A stretch of 64,000 nt of DNA, from contig CAVTBD010000002.1 of the NCBI GenBank assembly GCA_963732875.1, positions 310,001-374,000 of the forward strand, read 5' to 3'. The notes under the pieces were generated by a model, which saw only the letters and a program-made list of their open reading frames with translations, was not told the DNA's origin and did no database searches. Position numbers and translations under genes: made by a program. How positions within the stretch are numbered: the first letter of the stretch is position 1; each line of letters opens with the position of its first letter. Source of the stretch: WHSO01 sp963732875. Lineage in GTDB: Bacteria; Pseudomonadota; Alphaproteobacteria; SMXQ01. Shown here in pieces: positions 9,062 through 17,890 of the stretch.

Positions 9062-9550
9062 ATGCCCGAGTTCCTGCAGTCGGACCTGGCCTCGGGAGAG
9101 GCCGGGCGGCGTGGCGGCAAGTCAGCGGCAGCATTCCGCACCATCAGCGAGGTCGCGCGCGAGCTCGACGTCCCCCAGCACGTGCTGCGTTTCTGGGAAT
9201 CCAAGTTCACCCAGGTCAAGCCGCTCAAGCGCGGCGGCGGGCGACGCTATTACCGGCCCGAGGACATCGAGCTTCTGCGCTCGATCCGCAGCCTGCTCTA
9301 CCGCGACGGCTATACCATCAAGGGCGTGCAGAAGCTCCTGCGCGAGGGCCAGGTCGCGCGCGATGGTGCGGGGATCGTACCCGCCGCCAATGGCAATGGC
9401 ATCGTCGCGTCCGCGCCACCGGCGGCGGCAAAGCCCGCGCCGGTCGCCGTCCAGGGCGCGGCGAAGCCGGCGCTCACGCCCACCCAGCGGCGCGAGATAG
9501 AGGCCGTGATCAGCGAGCTCACGGCCCTCAAGAAGCTGCTCCAGGGCTGA
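9062..9550 (+). CDS. MerR-family transcriptional regulator
   Basis: A 162-residue regulator with the N-terminal MerR winged helix: FRTISEVARELDVPQHVLRF, then WESKFTQVKPLKRGGGRRYY, then the wing helix IELLRSIRSLLYRDGYTIKG. After about residue 105 the protein becomes Ala/Pro-rich with a short C-terminal helix, and there are no metal-binding cysteines. This small MerR protein is a conserved neighbour of ihfA in alphaproteobacteria, but its ligand is unknown. It starts immediately after the ihfA stop codon and is the last gene of the operon before tRNA-Pro. Confidence 0.9.
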   Translation: MPEFLQSDLASGEAGRRGGKSAAAFRTISEVARELDVPQHVLRFWESKFTQVKPLKRGGGRRYYRPEDIELLRSIRSLLYRDGYTIKGVQKLLREGQVARDGAGIVPAANGNGIVASAPPAAAKPAPVAVQGAAKPALTPTQRREIEAVISELTALKKLLQG

Positions 9551-9676
9551 TCCGGCGGCGGTTCGCCGCACGCCCGGTTTTCCCCCCGAATTCGGTCCCC
9601 GAGTTTCGTTGCGCGACCGGTGCTCGCGGGCTACAGTGCGCGCCGCTCGGGCCCGCCGTGGCCCGGGACATCTTGC

Positions 9677-9753
<77 letters not shown>

Positions 9754-9761
9754 TTGAACGA

Positions 9762-9799
9762 CGAGGGGCCGACGGATTTCTCCGCCGGCCCCTCGTTTC
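9762..9799. terminator. hairpin terminator after tRNA-Pro
   Basis: Stem CGAGGGGCCG (9762-9771) / CGGCCCCTCG (9786-9795) followed by TTTCG on the plus strand. It lies between tRNA-Pro and the convergent binding-protein gene. The T tract is short. Confidence 0.7.
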
Positions 9800-9825
9800 G
9801 TTCGGACGTTTCCTCGATTCCAGCT

Positions 9826-10938
9826 TTACTTCTTTTTCTTCTTTTTGCTTTTCTTTTTCATCCGCTCGACGTTCAGGCCCTCCTTGCGCAGGAGCTCGGT
9901 CATGAAGCCGACCGCCGCGGGCGAGGCCTGGGACAGGGACTTCACGGTGGCGGTCAGCTCGTCGCTGCTCACGGTCGAGAAATCCTTCGACAGCTTCTCG
10001 CCGCGGGCGAGCAGGTCCTTGTCGGTCGCGGCCTTGGCGAACGCCGCCCGGTAGGTGGCGACGACCGGTGCCGTGGCCTTGGGCGGCAACGCGATCCAGA
10101 CCGTGACCGAGCTGATGTTGCGCCAGAAGTCGAACGCCTGCCGGCCTACCGCATCGCCGATCTTGCCTTCCATGGTCTTTCTGAAGATGGGCGTCTTGGC
10201 GACCTCGGGGAGGTGCGCGGGGACGGTGCCACCGTTGGACCCGGATTGGTAGATGATCGCGAACCGCTTCTTGTCGAGCAGTTCCCGGTCGACCAGGAAG
10301 GTGGTGGCGAACGAGGTCATCTCGACCTCGCCGCGCTTGAGCGCGAGGATTAGGTCGGGCAGACCGTGATAGCCCGGCACCCATTTGGCGTTCCAGCCGA
10401 GGTAGCCGATCCCCCAGGCGGTCATCTGCATGCCGCTCTGCGGGTAGCCGGCGACCGAGCCCATGGTGACCGGCTTGGCGCTCTTGTCCGTGAGCCGCGC
10501 GAGCGCGTCGGTGCGCACGATCATGATGGTGCCGCCGATGTCCACCCCGCCGACCATGTGGAAGGTGGTGGGATCGTAGTGGGACTGCGGGATGCGATAG
10601 TTGAGCGGGCTGATCTGCGAGTTCGAGCCCCCGGCCAGTGACAGCCCGTTAGGCGTGGCCTGCTGGGTAAAGTAGTTCATGGCGGTGATGCCATGGGCGC
10701 CCGGCTTGTTCTGGACCACGATTTCCGGTTTGCCGGGTAGATAGCGGCCCAGGGACGCGGCCATCAGGCGGGTCGAGAAATCGGTGGTGCCGCCGGTCGT
10801 GGTGCCGAGGATGATGTTGACGGTCTTGCCCTTGAAGGATGGGCCCTCGGCGGCCGTCGCGGACGCCGCCCCGAACAGCAGGGCCGTGGCCGCGAGGGCA
10901 GCAAGACGGATTGACGCGGTATGCGTGAAAGGTTTCAT
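9826..10938 (-). CDS. TctC/Bug-type periplasmic solute-binding protein
   Basis: A 370-residue protein with a signal peptide (residues 1-29, cut after ATAAEG) and the fold of TctC/Bug solute receptors. Conserved parts are GKTVNIILGTTTGGTTDFST near the N-terminus, PEIVVQNKPGAHGITAMNYF, and LILALKRGEVEM in the hinge region. Such proteins bind carboxylates for tripartite tricarboxylate transporters, but no tctA or tctB gene is nearby, so it is an orphan, as is common in this family. The last twelve residues are almost only Lys (KKKSKKKKKK), which is unusual. A candidate promoter lies at 10996-11025. Confidence 0.85.
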   Translation of the reverse strand: MKPFTHTASIRLAALAATALLFGAASATAAEGPSFKGKTVNIILGTTTGGTTDFSTRLMAASLGRYLPGKPEIVVQNKPGAHGITAMNYFTQQATPNGLSLAGGSNSQISPLNYRIPQSHYDPTTFHMVGGVDIGGTIMIVRTDALARLTDKSAKPVTMGSVAGYPQSGMQMTAWGIGYLGWNAKWVPGYHGLPDLILALKRGEVEMTSFATTFLVDRELLDKKRFAIIYQSGSNGGTVPAHLPEVAKTPIFRKTMEGKIGDAVGRQAFDFWRNISSVTVWIALPPKATAPVVATYRAAFAKAATDKDLLARGEKLSKDFSTVSSDELTATVKSLSQASPAAVGFMTELLRKEGLNVERMKKKSKKKKKK

Positions 10939-10995
10939 CGGTGGCCTCCCGCCTGTCGATCTGCAACACGTCTTGTGCCCCGACGTGTTTGTTCA

Positions 10996-11025
10996 ATTAT
11001 TGCAATCAATTTTGATTTTTGTAAA
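10996..11025 (-). promoter_or_regulatory. candidate promoter of the TctC-like gene
   Basis: On the minus strand, TTTACA (11025-11020) and AATAAT (11001-10996) are separated by 18 bases in a markedly AT-rich patch upstream of the binding-protein gene. Confidence 0.4.
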
Positions 11026-11149
11026 GGAACCCTGACGGCGGCCCGGGATCGGCTGCGGCGGCTTCTCCATGCGCCACCCGCGATAGCTGCTATATTGCCG
11101 CGCAAGGCCCGGGCCAAGGCGAAACCGGGTATCCAACGGGGAGGTGCAG

Positions 11150-12127
11150 GTGATTGATCTCGCGATCGTGGGCCTGGGCGGCTGGGGCCGCCGTCTGGTG
11201 GAATCGGTTCAGGGCGTGAGCGACAAGGTGCGCTTTACCCATGCCGTCGTCACCCGGCCGGAGCGCTCAGAGGATTTTGCCGCGAAGCATGGCTTGACCC
11301 TGCGTACCGATCTCGCGGCGGTGCTCAAGGACGACGGCTTCGACGGCTTGGTTTCGGCCGGGCCGGCGCCGCTCCATGCCGCCCATTCCCTGGCCGCGCT
11401 CCAGGCCGGCAAGCCGGTGCTCGCGGTCAAGCCGATGGCGCTCAACCTCAAGGACGCGCGCGCTCTTGCCGATGCCGCGGCCAGATCAGGTGTCGCGCTG
11501 TGCATGGGCTACAACCGCTGCTTCTTTCCCAATGTCGCCGAGTTGCGCAAGCACCTCAAGGAGGGCAAGCTGGGACGACTGCTGCACACCGAGGGCGATT
11601 TCTGCGTGCACCGCTACGGCGGTGTAAAGCGCGGCAGCTGGAAGGCGGACCCGGGCAACGTCGCCGCCGGCAGTCTGGCCGATCATATGCTGTACCTGAC
11701 CGTCGAGACCCTCGGCCGGGTCGAAGAAGTCCACGCGATCGGCCTCAACCAGGTCTCGGACAACGATCTCGCCGATACCTCGGCGGTGCTGCTGCGTTGC
11801 AAGGACAACACCAGCGCGCTCCTGACCGCGATCGGCATGACGCCCGACTACTATCGCTTCACCGTGTTCGGCACCGACGGCTGGGCCGAGGTCCGCGGCG
11901 CGCGCGAATTCACGTTCCAGCCCAGGGACGGCAAGCGCGAGGACAGGACGTTTCCGGCGATGGACACCGAAAGGGTCGAGGTCGAGGCCTTCGCCGACGC
12001 CATCACCGGCAAAGGCGCCGTGCCGTTTCCGGTGGCGGCCGAGGACGCGGTCCACGGCGTCGCCGTGCTCGAGGCGATGGCGCGCTCGGCCCGAAATGAC
12101 GGGAATGCGGTCGCCATCGGCGGCTGA
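11150..12127 (+). CDS. Gfo/Idh/MocA-family oxidoreductase
   Basis: A 325-residue NAD(P)-dependent dehydrogenase of the Gfo/Idh/MocA group. The Rossmann motif is AIVGLGGWGRRLVESV, and the catalytic loop is AVKPMALN in place of the usual EKP; the Lys of that motif is kept. The C-terminal half is the mixed alpha/beta domain beginning around GKLGRLLHTEGDF. The GTG at 11150 is preferred over GTG 11144 because GGGGAGG (11138-11144) then lies five bases upstream; the earlier GTG would overlap the ribosome site. An amidohydrolase gene follows after 30 bases, so the two probably form one catabolic operon with unknown substrate. Confidence 0.87.
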   Translation: MIDLAIVGLGGWGRRLVESVQGVSDKVRFTHAVVTRPERSEDFAAKHGLTLRTDLAAVLKDDGFDGLVSAGPAPLHAAHSLAALQAGKPVLAVKPMALNLKDARALADAAARSGVALCMGYNRCFFPNVAELRKHLKEGKLGRLLHTEGDFCVHRYGGVKRGSWKADPGNVAAGSLADHMLYLTVETLGRVEEVHAIGLNQVSDNDLADTSAVLLRCKDNTSALLTAIGMTPDYYRFTVFGTDGWAEVRGAREFTFQPRDGKREDRTFPAMDTERVEVEAFADAITGKGAVPFPVAAEDAVHGVAVLEAMARSARNDGNAVAIGG

Positions 12128-12157
12128 CGGGACATCTCAAGCAGCAGGGAGAACGCC

Positions 12158-13087
12158 GTGACCGGCCATCGTATCGACGTGCATCATCATTTCTATCCGC
12201 CCGACCTCAAGGACGTGCTGGGGGGCGGGCCGACCAAGACCTGGACGCCCCAGTCCTCGCTCGACGAGATGGACCGCAATGAAGTCGCGAGCGTCGCGCT
12301 CTCCGCGTCCTCGATCCCGCCCGACTGGTGGCGGCACGACGACGCCTGGCTGCGCCGCACCGTGCGCCGCTTTAACGAATACGGGGCGGAGATGGTGAAG
12401 GACAAGCCGGGACGGTTCGGGCTGTTCGCGTTCCTGTCCATGCGCGACGTCGCGGGCAGCCTCGCCGAGATCGAGCACGCTTTCGACGTGCTCCACGCCG
12501 ACGGCGTCGGCATCGCCACCAACTTCGGCGACAAGTGGCCGGGCGATCCCGAGTTCGCGCCGATCTTCGACGAGCTCGACCGGCGCAAGGCGCTGGTCTA
12601 TGTCCATCCCACGGCACCATGGTGCTGCGAGGGCCTGCTCGGCATCAACTCGTCCATGATCGAATATCCGCAGGATACCTGCCGCGCCATCCTGAGCCTT
12701 CTGTTCAGCGGCACCTTCGTGCGCTGCCGCAACATCCGCTTCGTGTTCTGTCACGCCGGCGGCGTGCTGCCGGTGCTCACCGGGCGCATCGAATGGGGCA
12801 CGTCGCGCATGGCCGATTTCGCCACGGTGGCGCCCGACGGCTACCGCGCCGAGGTCGAGCGGCTCCATTTCGACACCGCGACGGCCGCCAATCCCATTGC
12901 GCTCGGTGCGCTCCGTGCCGTGGTGCCGGTCACGCAGATCATGCTCGGCAGCGATTTCCCTTACGGTCGCCTAGCCGCCAACATCGAGGGGCTGCACGGG
13001 TGCGGTCTCTCCGATGCGGAGCTTTCCGCGATCGAGGGCGACAACGCGGCACGGCTCGTGCCGCGGTTCCGTCACGCGCGGAGCTGA
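12158..13087 (+). CDS. amidohydrolase-family metal-dependent hydrolase or decarboxylase
   Basis: A 309-residue protein of the amidohydrolase 2 (ACMSD-like) family. Metal-site motifs are visible in order: DVHHHFYPPD at the N-terminus, YVHPTAPWCC near residue 150, FCHAGG near 200, and GSDFPYG near 265. Members hydrolyse or non-oxidatively decarboxylate aromatic and cyclic acids. The GTG at 12158 follows AGGGAGAA. It lies directly downstream of the Gfo/Idh gene and is followed by a hairpin terminator, suggesting a two-gene unit. Substrate cannot be assigned. Confidence 0.85.
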   Translation: MTGHRIDVHHHFYPPDLKDVLGGGPTKTWTPQSSLDEMDRNEVASVALSASSIPPDWWRHDDAWLRRTVRRFNEYGAEMVKDKPGRFGLFAFLSMRDVAGSLAEIEHAFDVLHADGVGIATNFGDKWPGDPEFAPIFDELDRRKALVYVHPTAPWCCEGLLGINSSMIEYPQDTCRAILSLLFSGTFVRCRNIRFVFCHAGGVLPVLTGRIEWGTSRMADFATVAPDGYRAEVERLHFDTATAANPIALGALRAVVPVTQIMLGSDFPYGRLAANIEGLHGCGLSDAELSAIEGDNAARLVPRFRHARS

Positions 13088-13183
13088 AATGCCGGTGTGC
13101 CGGCGCGTGCATTGGTCACAGCCGGGTTGCGCTGCGCGCCGTTATCCTTAGAATATCAGGGTTCCCCAAACGCGCCATTCCAC

Positions 13184-13213
13184 CGCCCCGGTATCCCCGG
13201 GGCGAGGCCTTTT
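13184..13213 (+). terminator. hairpin terminator after the amidohydrolase gene
   Basis: Stem CGCCCCGG (13184-13191) / CCGGGGCG (13197-13204), loop of five, followed by AGGCCTTTT. Confidence 0.65.
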
Positions 13214-13265
13214 AACATTTATCCAAACAGATCATCGGGAGCAGGAACTGACTTCGCGCTTCTCC

Positions 13266-14300
13266 GTGGCTTCGCCGGCCTTACTGATCCTCTGTTGCCT
13301 GTTTATGTCCGCTGTCGGCTTCCGGGCTGCCGCCGACCAGGTCCGCCTCACCAACGGCGATACCATCCACGGCAAGGACATCACCCTGTCCCAGGGCGTC
13401 CTCAAGATGAAATCTCCGGCACTGGGCGATATTTCGATTCCCAAGGAAAAGATCGTCCAGATCACGACCGAGGGCCGGGTCTGGGTCATCTTCACCGACA
13501 AGCGCAAGGCGCATGCCGTGATGCTACAGGCGGGCAAGGGCTACATGACCCTGGACCTCGGGGCGGGCGCCGCGATCAAGCCGTTTACGGTGGAGGAGAT
13601 CGACACCATCGCTTCCGGCAAGCTCGACCCGGAGGAGGTGGCGAAGCTCTGGAAGACTACCGGCGGGATCAACGTCGGGGCGACCAAAACCACGGGCAAT
13701 ACCAAGACCACCGTGTTGCATGCGGATGGACAGATCACCGCGAAGCGGGGCACCACGCGCTACACCGGGCGCGGCGAGATCAACTATCGCGCGGAAGTCG
13801 GAGGGGACGAGACCAACAACGCGCTGCTGCAGCTCAAGCACGACCATTTCTTCACCAAGACATGGTTCTTCTATACCAATGGCGACGTACAGCACGATTC
13901 GGAGAAATCGCTCAGGCTCCGCACCAGCGTCGGCACCGGGACGGGCTATCAGATCTACGAAACCGACCGCACCGACCTCTCGATCGAAGGCGGTCTGTCC
14001 TATGTCAACGAGGACTACACGGTAGGGTCGGACCATTCCTATCCGGCTTTGCGATGGTCGACCAATTTCCGCTACGACCCCTGGCTGCAGAAGGTCCGGC
14101 TGTTTCACTACGACGAAATCTTCAGCGCCCTGGCCGGACACAACGGCGTGCTCGTGCGCACGCGCACGGGCCTGCGCTATTTCGTGACCCAGGGCCTGAA
14201 CGCGACCGCCCAGATGAATTACGACTGGGACAGCCACCCTGCGCCGGGGCAGCTCGAGAGCGACGTCACCTATCTCGTGACCCTCGGCTACGCCTGGTAG
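13266..14300 (+). CDS. DUF481-family outer-membrane protein
   Basis: A 344-residue exported protein. After the signal peptide comes an SH3-like N-terminal part starting DQVRLTNGDTIHGKDITLSQ, and then the DUF481 (YdiY-like) barrel domain from about residue 135. That domain has alternating strands such as LHADGQITAKRGTTRY and TYLVTLGYAW, ending in an aromatic residue, as outer-membrane proteins do. GTG 13266 is the first ordinary start but has no ribosome site. A CTG at 13248 in the same frame lies six bases after GGGAG and would give a better signal peptide with a basic n-region. It is monocistronic, with a VOC-protein gene convergent. Confidence 0.82.
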   Translation: MASPALLILCCLFMSAVGFRAAADQVRLTNGDTIHGKDITLSQGVLKMKSPALGDISIPKEKIVQITTEGRVWVIFTDKRKAHAVMLQAGKGYMTLDLGAGAAIKPFTVEEIDTIASGKLDPEEVAKLWKTTGGINVGATKTTGNTKTTVLHADGQITAKRGTTRYTGRGEINYRAEVGGDETNNALLQLKHDHFFTKTWFFYTNGDVQHDSEKSLRLRTSVGTGTGYQIYETDRTDLSIEGGLSYVNEDYTVGSDHSYPALRWSTNFRYDPWLQKVRLFHYDEIFSALAGHNGVLVRTRTGLRYFVTQGLNATAQMNYDWDSHPAPGQLESDVTYLVTLGYAW

Positions 14301-14314
14301 ACGGGAATAGTGCT

Positions 14315-14683
14315 CTAGCCCCGGATTTCGATCATTTCGCCGTCGGGGCCGGCGAACACCGCGCGGCGCGTCGTATCGGGCTCGCCCGGCCGGCGTGCCG
14401 AAAGGGGGCGCATCGCCTGGAGCTGTTTCACGCCGCGTCCGGCGAGATGGGCAAGCGCCGCGTCCATGTCCTCGGCTTCGAGGGCGAAATGCATCCCCGA
14501 CATCGGCTCGCCCTGCTTCTGGGTGAGCTCAAGCACCGTCGTCCCGAGCCGCAGGTAGGAAATGCCGCCGCCGGGACGTTCGTGGCGCGAGAACTCCTCG
14601 AAGCCGAAGTTGTCGCGGTAGAACGCCACCGAGCGGCCGAGGTCGGAGCAATGGACGGCGACGTGATCGATGAACTTGAACAT
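14315..14683 (-). CDS. VOC-family (glyoxalase/dioxygenase fold) protein
   Basis: A 122-residue single-domain vicinal-oxygen-chelate protein. The typical positions for metal ligands are His in KFIDHVAVHCSDLG near the start, Glu in TTVLELTQ, His in GMHFALEAED, and the terminal Glu in PDGEMIEIRG. The phrase SVAFYRDNFGFEE is the standard beta-alpha entry of the fold. The start at 14683 is the ATG giving a normal domain boundary. It is adjacent to the broken ornithine-cyclodeaminase-like gene on the same strand and may be co-transcribed. Function could be lyase, dioxygenase or isomerase; no substrate is evident. Confidence 0.85.
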   Translation of the reverse strand: MFKFIDHVAVHCSDLGRSVAFYRDNFGFEEFSRHERPGGGISYLRLGTTVLELTQKQGEPMSGMHFALEAEDMDAALAHLAGRGVKQLQAMRPLSARRPGEPDTTRRAVFAGPDGEMIEIRG

Positions 14684-14736
14684 GAATGCATCCCCGGGGT
14701 TGCGACGCCAGTCGCGGATATCCTGCCCGCGCGACG

Positions 14737-15883
14737 TCAGTCGCGAATGTCCTGCAGAAACCAGTCGGTCGGGATCTCGCGGCCGAGCTTCTGCTCGACG
14801 CATTTGCGGTAGACCAGCCTGGCCGACCGCCGAGAACTGGAGCCCCTGGTTGCCGACATTGCGGTAGAACGTGACCTGGTCGGGGTTGGTGCGGCCCGGC
14901 GCCTTGCCGGTGACGAGGTCGGCGAAGTCGGGATAGGTCGCCGCCCTTGCCGCGGTCCTTGAAGTCGGGATCGTCGCCGCCGAAGCCCGGCTGCGGGTTC
15001 TTCTCCGGGATGCGCTTCATCTCCTCGACCGTGCCGCCGATGTAGGCGGCGGGCGACAGGCCGCGCTCGGCCTGGAAGCGCTCGCTCATGCTTCATCTGC
15101 AGACCGGCGGTGCCCTGGCGGATCACCACGTCGAACTTGTCGCCCGAGGCGTCCGGCATTTCGCGGCGGCCGAGGTTGGTGACGTGCATGCCGGGCTCGA
15201 TCCAGTCGGCGTCGTAGACCGGCTTCATGGCGTCGGTGCAGGATGAGAGGATGTCGCTGCCCCTGACCGCCTCGTGGGGGTTGTCGACCGCGATCACCTC
15301 GATGTTGAGGCGCTTCGACATCTCCTCGGCGAACGCCTCGCGATGCTCGGGGGTGGGGCTGTAGACCCTGCACTGGCGGATGTCGCGCACGCGACTTGAA
15401 GGCTTCGAGGAAGGTGCGCGCCATGCCGCCCGAGCCGAGCATGCCGACCACGTGGCTGTCCTTGCGGGCGAGGTACTTGACGCCGATGCCGGCGCCGCCG
15501 CCGACGCGCATGTGCTGCAGCACGCCGTCGTTGATGAAGGCGAGCGGCTCGGCGTTCTCGGTCGAGATCAGCAGGATCACGCCGCAATAGGTGCCGGGCT
15601 CGCGGCAGTATTTCTCCTCGGTCCAGTTGCCGTTGTCGTCCTTCGGCCAATGGATGATGTCGGACTTCATGCGGATCGCGAAATAGCCGTCGTTGGCGCC
15701 TTCCATGGTGCCCCAGCGGAAATAGCCGTCGTCGCGCTGGCAGGGAAAGTACATGTCGATACGCGGGCGGTGGATGGCGCCGCCGGTCGGGATCTTCTTG
15801 AAGGCCTCTTCCTGGGCCTCGATCACATCGTCCATGGTGAGGACTTCGGAGACGATGTCGTTATTGATGATCAGCATATTCAA
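14737..15883 (-). pseudogene. ornithine cyclodeaminase/mu-crystallin family gene with four frameshifts
   Basis: The N-terminal 160 residues (from the ATG at 15883) read normally and include RVGGGAGIGVKYLARKDSHV and the Rossmann motif GMLGSGGMARTFLEAF, typical of the ornithine cyclodeaminase/mu-crystallin/ketimine reductase family. The coding phase then changes near 15385-15394, 15088-15092, 14934-14941 and 14817-14824. After each change it is recovered by skipping one base: RVYSPTPEHREAFAEEM, then SERFQAERGLSPAAYIGGT, then FADLVTGKAPGRTN, then RLVYRKCVEQKLGREIP. All four shifts are in the same direction (one extra base), and at least two look like doubled C. The reconstructed protein would be about 380 residues. 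It could be a true pseudogene or a poorly sequenced intact gene. Confidence 0.75.
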
Positions 15884-16163
15884 GCTCTCCCTGTGATGAC
15901 GGAATTTGGCGTTGTTCTAGCGGCTGGCGCCGCCGGGGGCCATGTCGGCGGGCTGCCCCGTTTCGGCCTGGATTATCGGGCGTTTCGGGCCGTCACGAAA
16001 GCCCTTACACGCGCCGCCATGGCGCTTTGCCGCGGGTTCTTCCCGAACTAGACTGTGCGCCCCCAGCGCGTCCGCGCGATGCGCCGTCCGTTCCCAGGAG
16101 AGTCCCGTTGTTTCAGTTCCCGGTTGCCGCCTCGCCGCGACCTGACCCGTCCGGTGCCGCGCG

Positions 16164-17186
16164 ATGACGGCGCGGACGTCACCCGGCAGCATCTGGCGCA
16201 CCGCCCCGGTGCGCGGCGCCGCGTGGATGACCGGCGCGGCGACCTCGTTCGTGATCATGTCCTGGGCGATCCGGGCGCTCGCGCCGATCGGCGCGTCGGA
16301 GATCGTGTTCTTCCGCAGCCTGTTGGGGCTTGCTCTGATCCTGCCGACCACCGGCGTGCCGCTGTCCTACGTCGTCAGGCCACGCTGGCCCAGGTTCTAC
16401 CTGCTGCGCGGCGTGCTCAGCTACCTCGCCATGGTGTGCTGGTTCTATCCGTTGCAAAAGCTGGTGCTGGCGGACGCCGTGGCGCTCCAGTTCACGCTGC
16501 CGCTGTTCACCATCCTGTTCGCGATCGTCGTGTTCCGGGAGCCGGTCGGCGCGCGCCGATGGACCGCGACCGTGGTCGGCTTTTCGGGCGCCATGCTGAT
16601 CATCAGGCCCGGCTTCGCCCAGGTCGATTCGGCCATGATTCTGGTGCTGGTGTCGGCGGCGCTCTATGCCTCGGCCAACATGGTGGTGAAGAAGCTGTCG
16701 GGCATCGAGCGGCCGGGCGTGGTGGTGTTCTACCTGCACGCGGTGACCCTGCCGCTCGCGCTCATGGGTGCCATTCCCTACTGGATCTGGCCGGGCTGGT
16801 CGGACCTGCCGTGGATCGCCGTGCTCGCGGTTGCGGGAAGCTCCGCCCACTATTGCTTCACGCGCTCGATGCGGGCCTCCGAAGTCTCCATCGTCATGCC
16901 GTTCGACTACCTGCGCCTGCCGCTGATCGCGCTGATTGGTTACTTCGCCTACGGCCAGACGCCGCTGGTATGGACCTGGATGGGTGCGGCGGTGATCTGT
17001 GGGGCGAGCTTCTACATCCTCAAGCGCGAGGCGCAGATCGCCCATGCGCGCGACCATGCGGCCGCCGCCGGGACAGAGAACGGAGATGGAGAAGGGGAGC
17101 GCGCCGGCTCCGTGAAGGTCAGGAGTCCGAGCCGGCGATCTCGCGCCCGCGTCCAGTCAGCTTGCACACCAGCCAGTCGGGCTTGA
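16164..17186 (+). CDS. DMT-superfamily (EamA) permease
   Basis: A 340-residue inner-membrane permease with about ten helices arranged as two EamA repeats (roughly residues 17-145 and 155-290). Typical segments are ALQFTLPLFTILFAIVVFRE at the end of repeat 1 and MPFDYLRLPLIALIGYFAYG in repeat 2. Such proteins export metabolites or amino acids. After residue 290 there is a 50-residue hydrophilic tail rich in Ala, Gly, Ser and Arg that runs 68 bases into a gene on the opposite strand. The tail is unlike the family and may not be functional. The ATG 16164 follows a long leader with no clear ribosome site. Confidence 0.85.
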   Translation: MTARTSPGSIWRTAPVRGAAWMTGAATSFVIMSWAIRALAPIGASEIVFFRSLLGLALILPTTGVPLSYVVRPRWPRFYLLRGVLSYLAMVCWFYPLQKLVLADAVALQFTLPLFTILFAIVVFREPVGARRWTATVVGFSGAMLIIRPGFAQVDSAMILVLVSAALYASANMVVKKLSGIERPGVVVFYLHAVTLPLALMGAIPYWIWPGWSDLPWIAVLAVAGSSAHYCFTRSMRASEVSIVMPFDYLRLPLIALIGYFAYGQTPLVWTWMGAAVICGASFYILKREAQIAHARDHAAAAGTENGDGEGERAGSVKVRSPSRRSRARVQSACTPASRA

Positions 17187-17394
17187 CCGGGTTGATGAAC
17201 CACGGCTCGGCCCAGCCCTGCTCGATACAGCTGCGGATGGTGCGGGCCGAGATGCGCTTGCCGTGCTTGTCGAACAGCGGCAGCTTGCCGCCGGCCTGGT
17301 CGAGTCCGCGTGCGAGCCAGTCGCGCTGCGCCGCGGTCGGACGTGCGCCCGTCGATTCCGGCTCGCGCCGGAGATTGCTGTTCGCTGCTTCCAT
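17119..17394 (-). CDS. conserved small hypothetical protein
   Basis: A 91-residue protein that reads like a small winged-helix domain: TAAQRDWLARGLDQAGGKLP, ISARTIRSCIEQGWAEPW, and a strand pair ending LTGRGREIAGSDS. I recognise no characterised family. The ATG at 17394 is chosen because upstream residues of the open frame (to 17475) are Pro/Arg-rich and look non-coding. The gene is convergent with the EamA permease and overlaps its 3' end. Codon use is ordinary for the window, which supports a real gene. Confidence 0.55.
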   Translation of the reverse strand: MEAANSNLRREPESTGARPTAAQRDWLARGLDQAGGKLPLFDKHGKRISARTIRSCIEQGWAEPWFINPVKPDWLVCKLTGRGREIAGSDS

Positions 17395-17533
17395 GCCGCA
17401 ACCAAGCTCGCGCCCGGTCCTCCCGTGGGCTGGACTGTACGGCAGTAGTGTAGGACAGGATGGCCGGCCTGTCATCCGTTGCCCGCCATTGGGTTAAGAT
17501 CGTCCCCCAGGATTGGCAAGGAGACGGACTGCC

Positions 17534-17858
17534 ATGAGCGCCATGCTGCTTTACATCACCGCTTCCAATGAAGAGGAAGCCGCCCGTATCGGCCGGACCC
17601 TGGTGGAAGAGCGGCTGTGCGCCTGCGCCAACGTGATCGCGCCGGTGCGCTCGTTCTATCGCTGGCAGGGCGAGCTGCAGGACGACCGCGAGGCGGTGGT
17701 GATCGCCAAGACGACCGAGGACAAGGTGCATGGCGGTCACCGAGCGCGTCTGCGAGTTGCACAGCTACGCACTGCCATGCGTGGTGGCGCTGCCGCTCAC
17801 GGGCGGCAACCCGGCCTTTCTGGAGTGGATCGACAAGGAAACGGTAAGGGGCCGCTGA
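17534..17858 (+). CDS. cutA: CutA-family divalent-cation tolerance protein, frameshifted
   Basis: CutA is a small trimeric cytoplasmic protein of uncertain function, historically linked to copper tolerance. The first part reads LLYITASNEEEAARIGRTLV, then CACANVIAPVRSFYRWQGEL and AKTTEDKV, all standard. The phase changes near 17727-17733 (an extra base in GTGCATGG) and resumes as VTERVCELHSYALPCVVALP, then GGNPAFLEWIDKET, and a TGA at 17856-17858. Removing one base gives a normal 107-residue CutA. The ATG at 17534 follows AAGGAGACGG. I regard the shift as a probable sequence error. Confidence 0.85.
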
Positions 17859-17890
17859 CCGGCGGTCCCGTGGGAATTCGCGGGAAGCAG

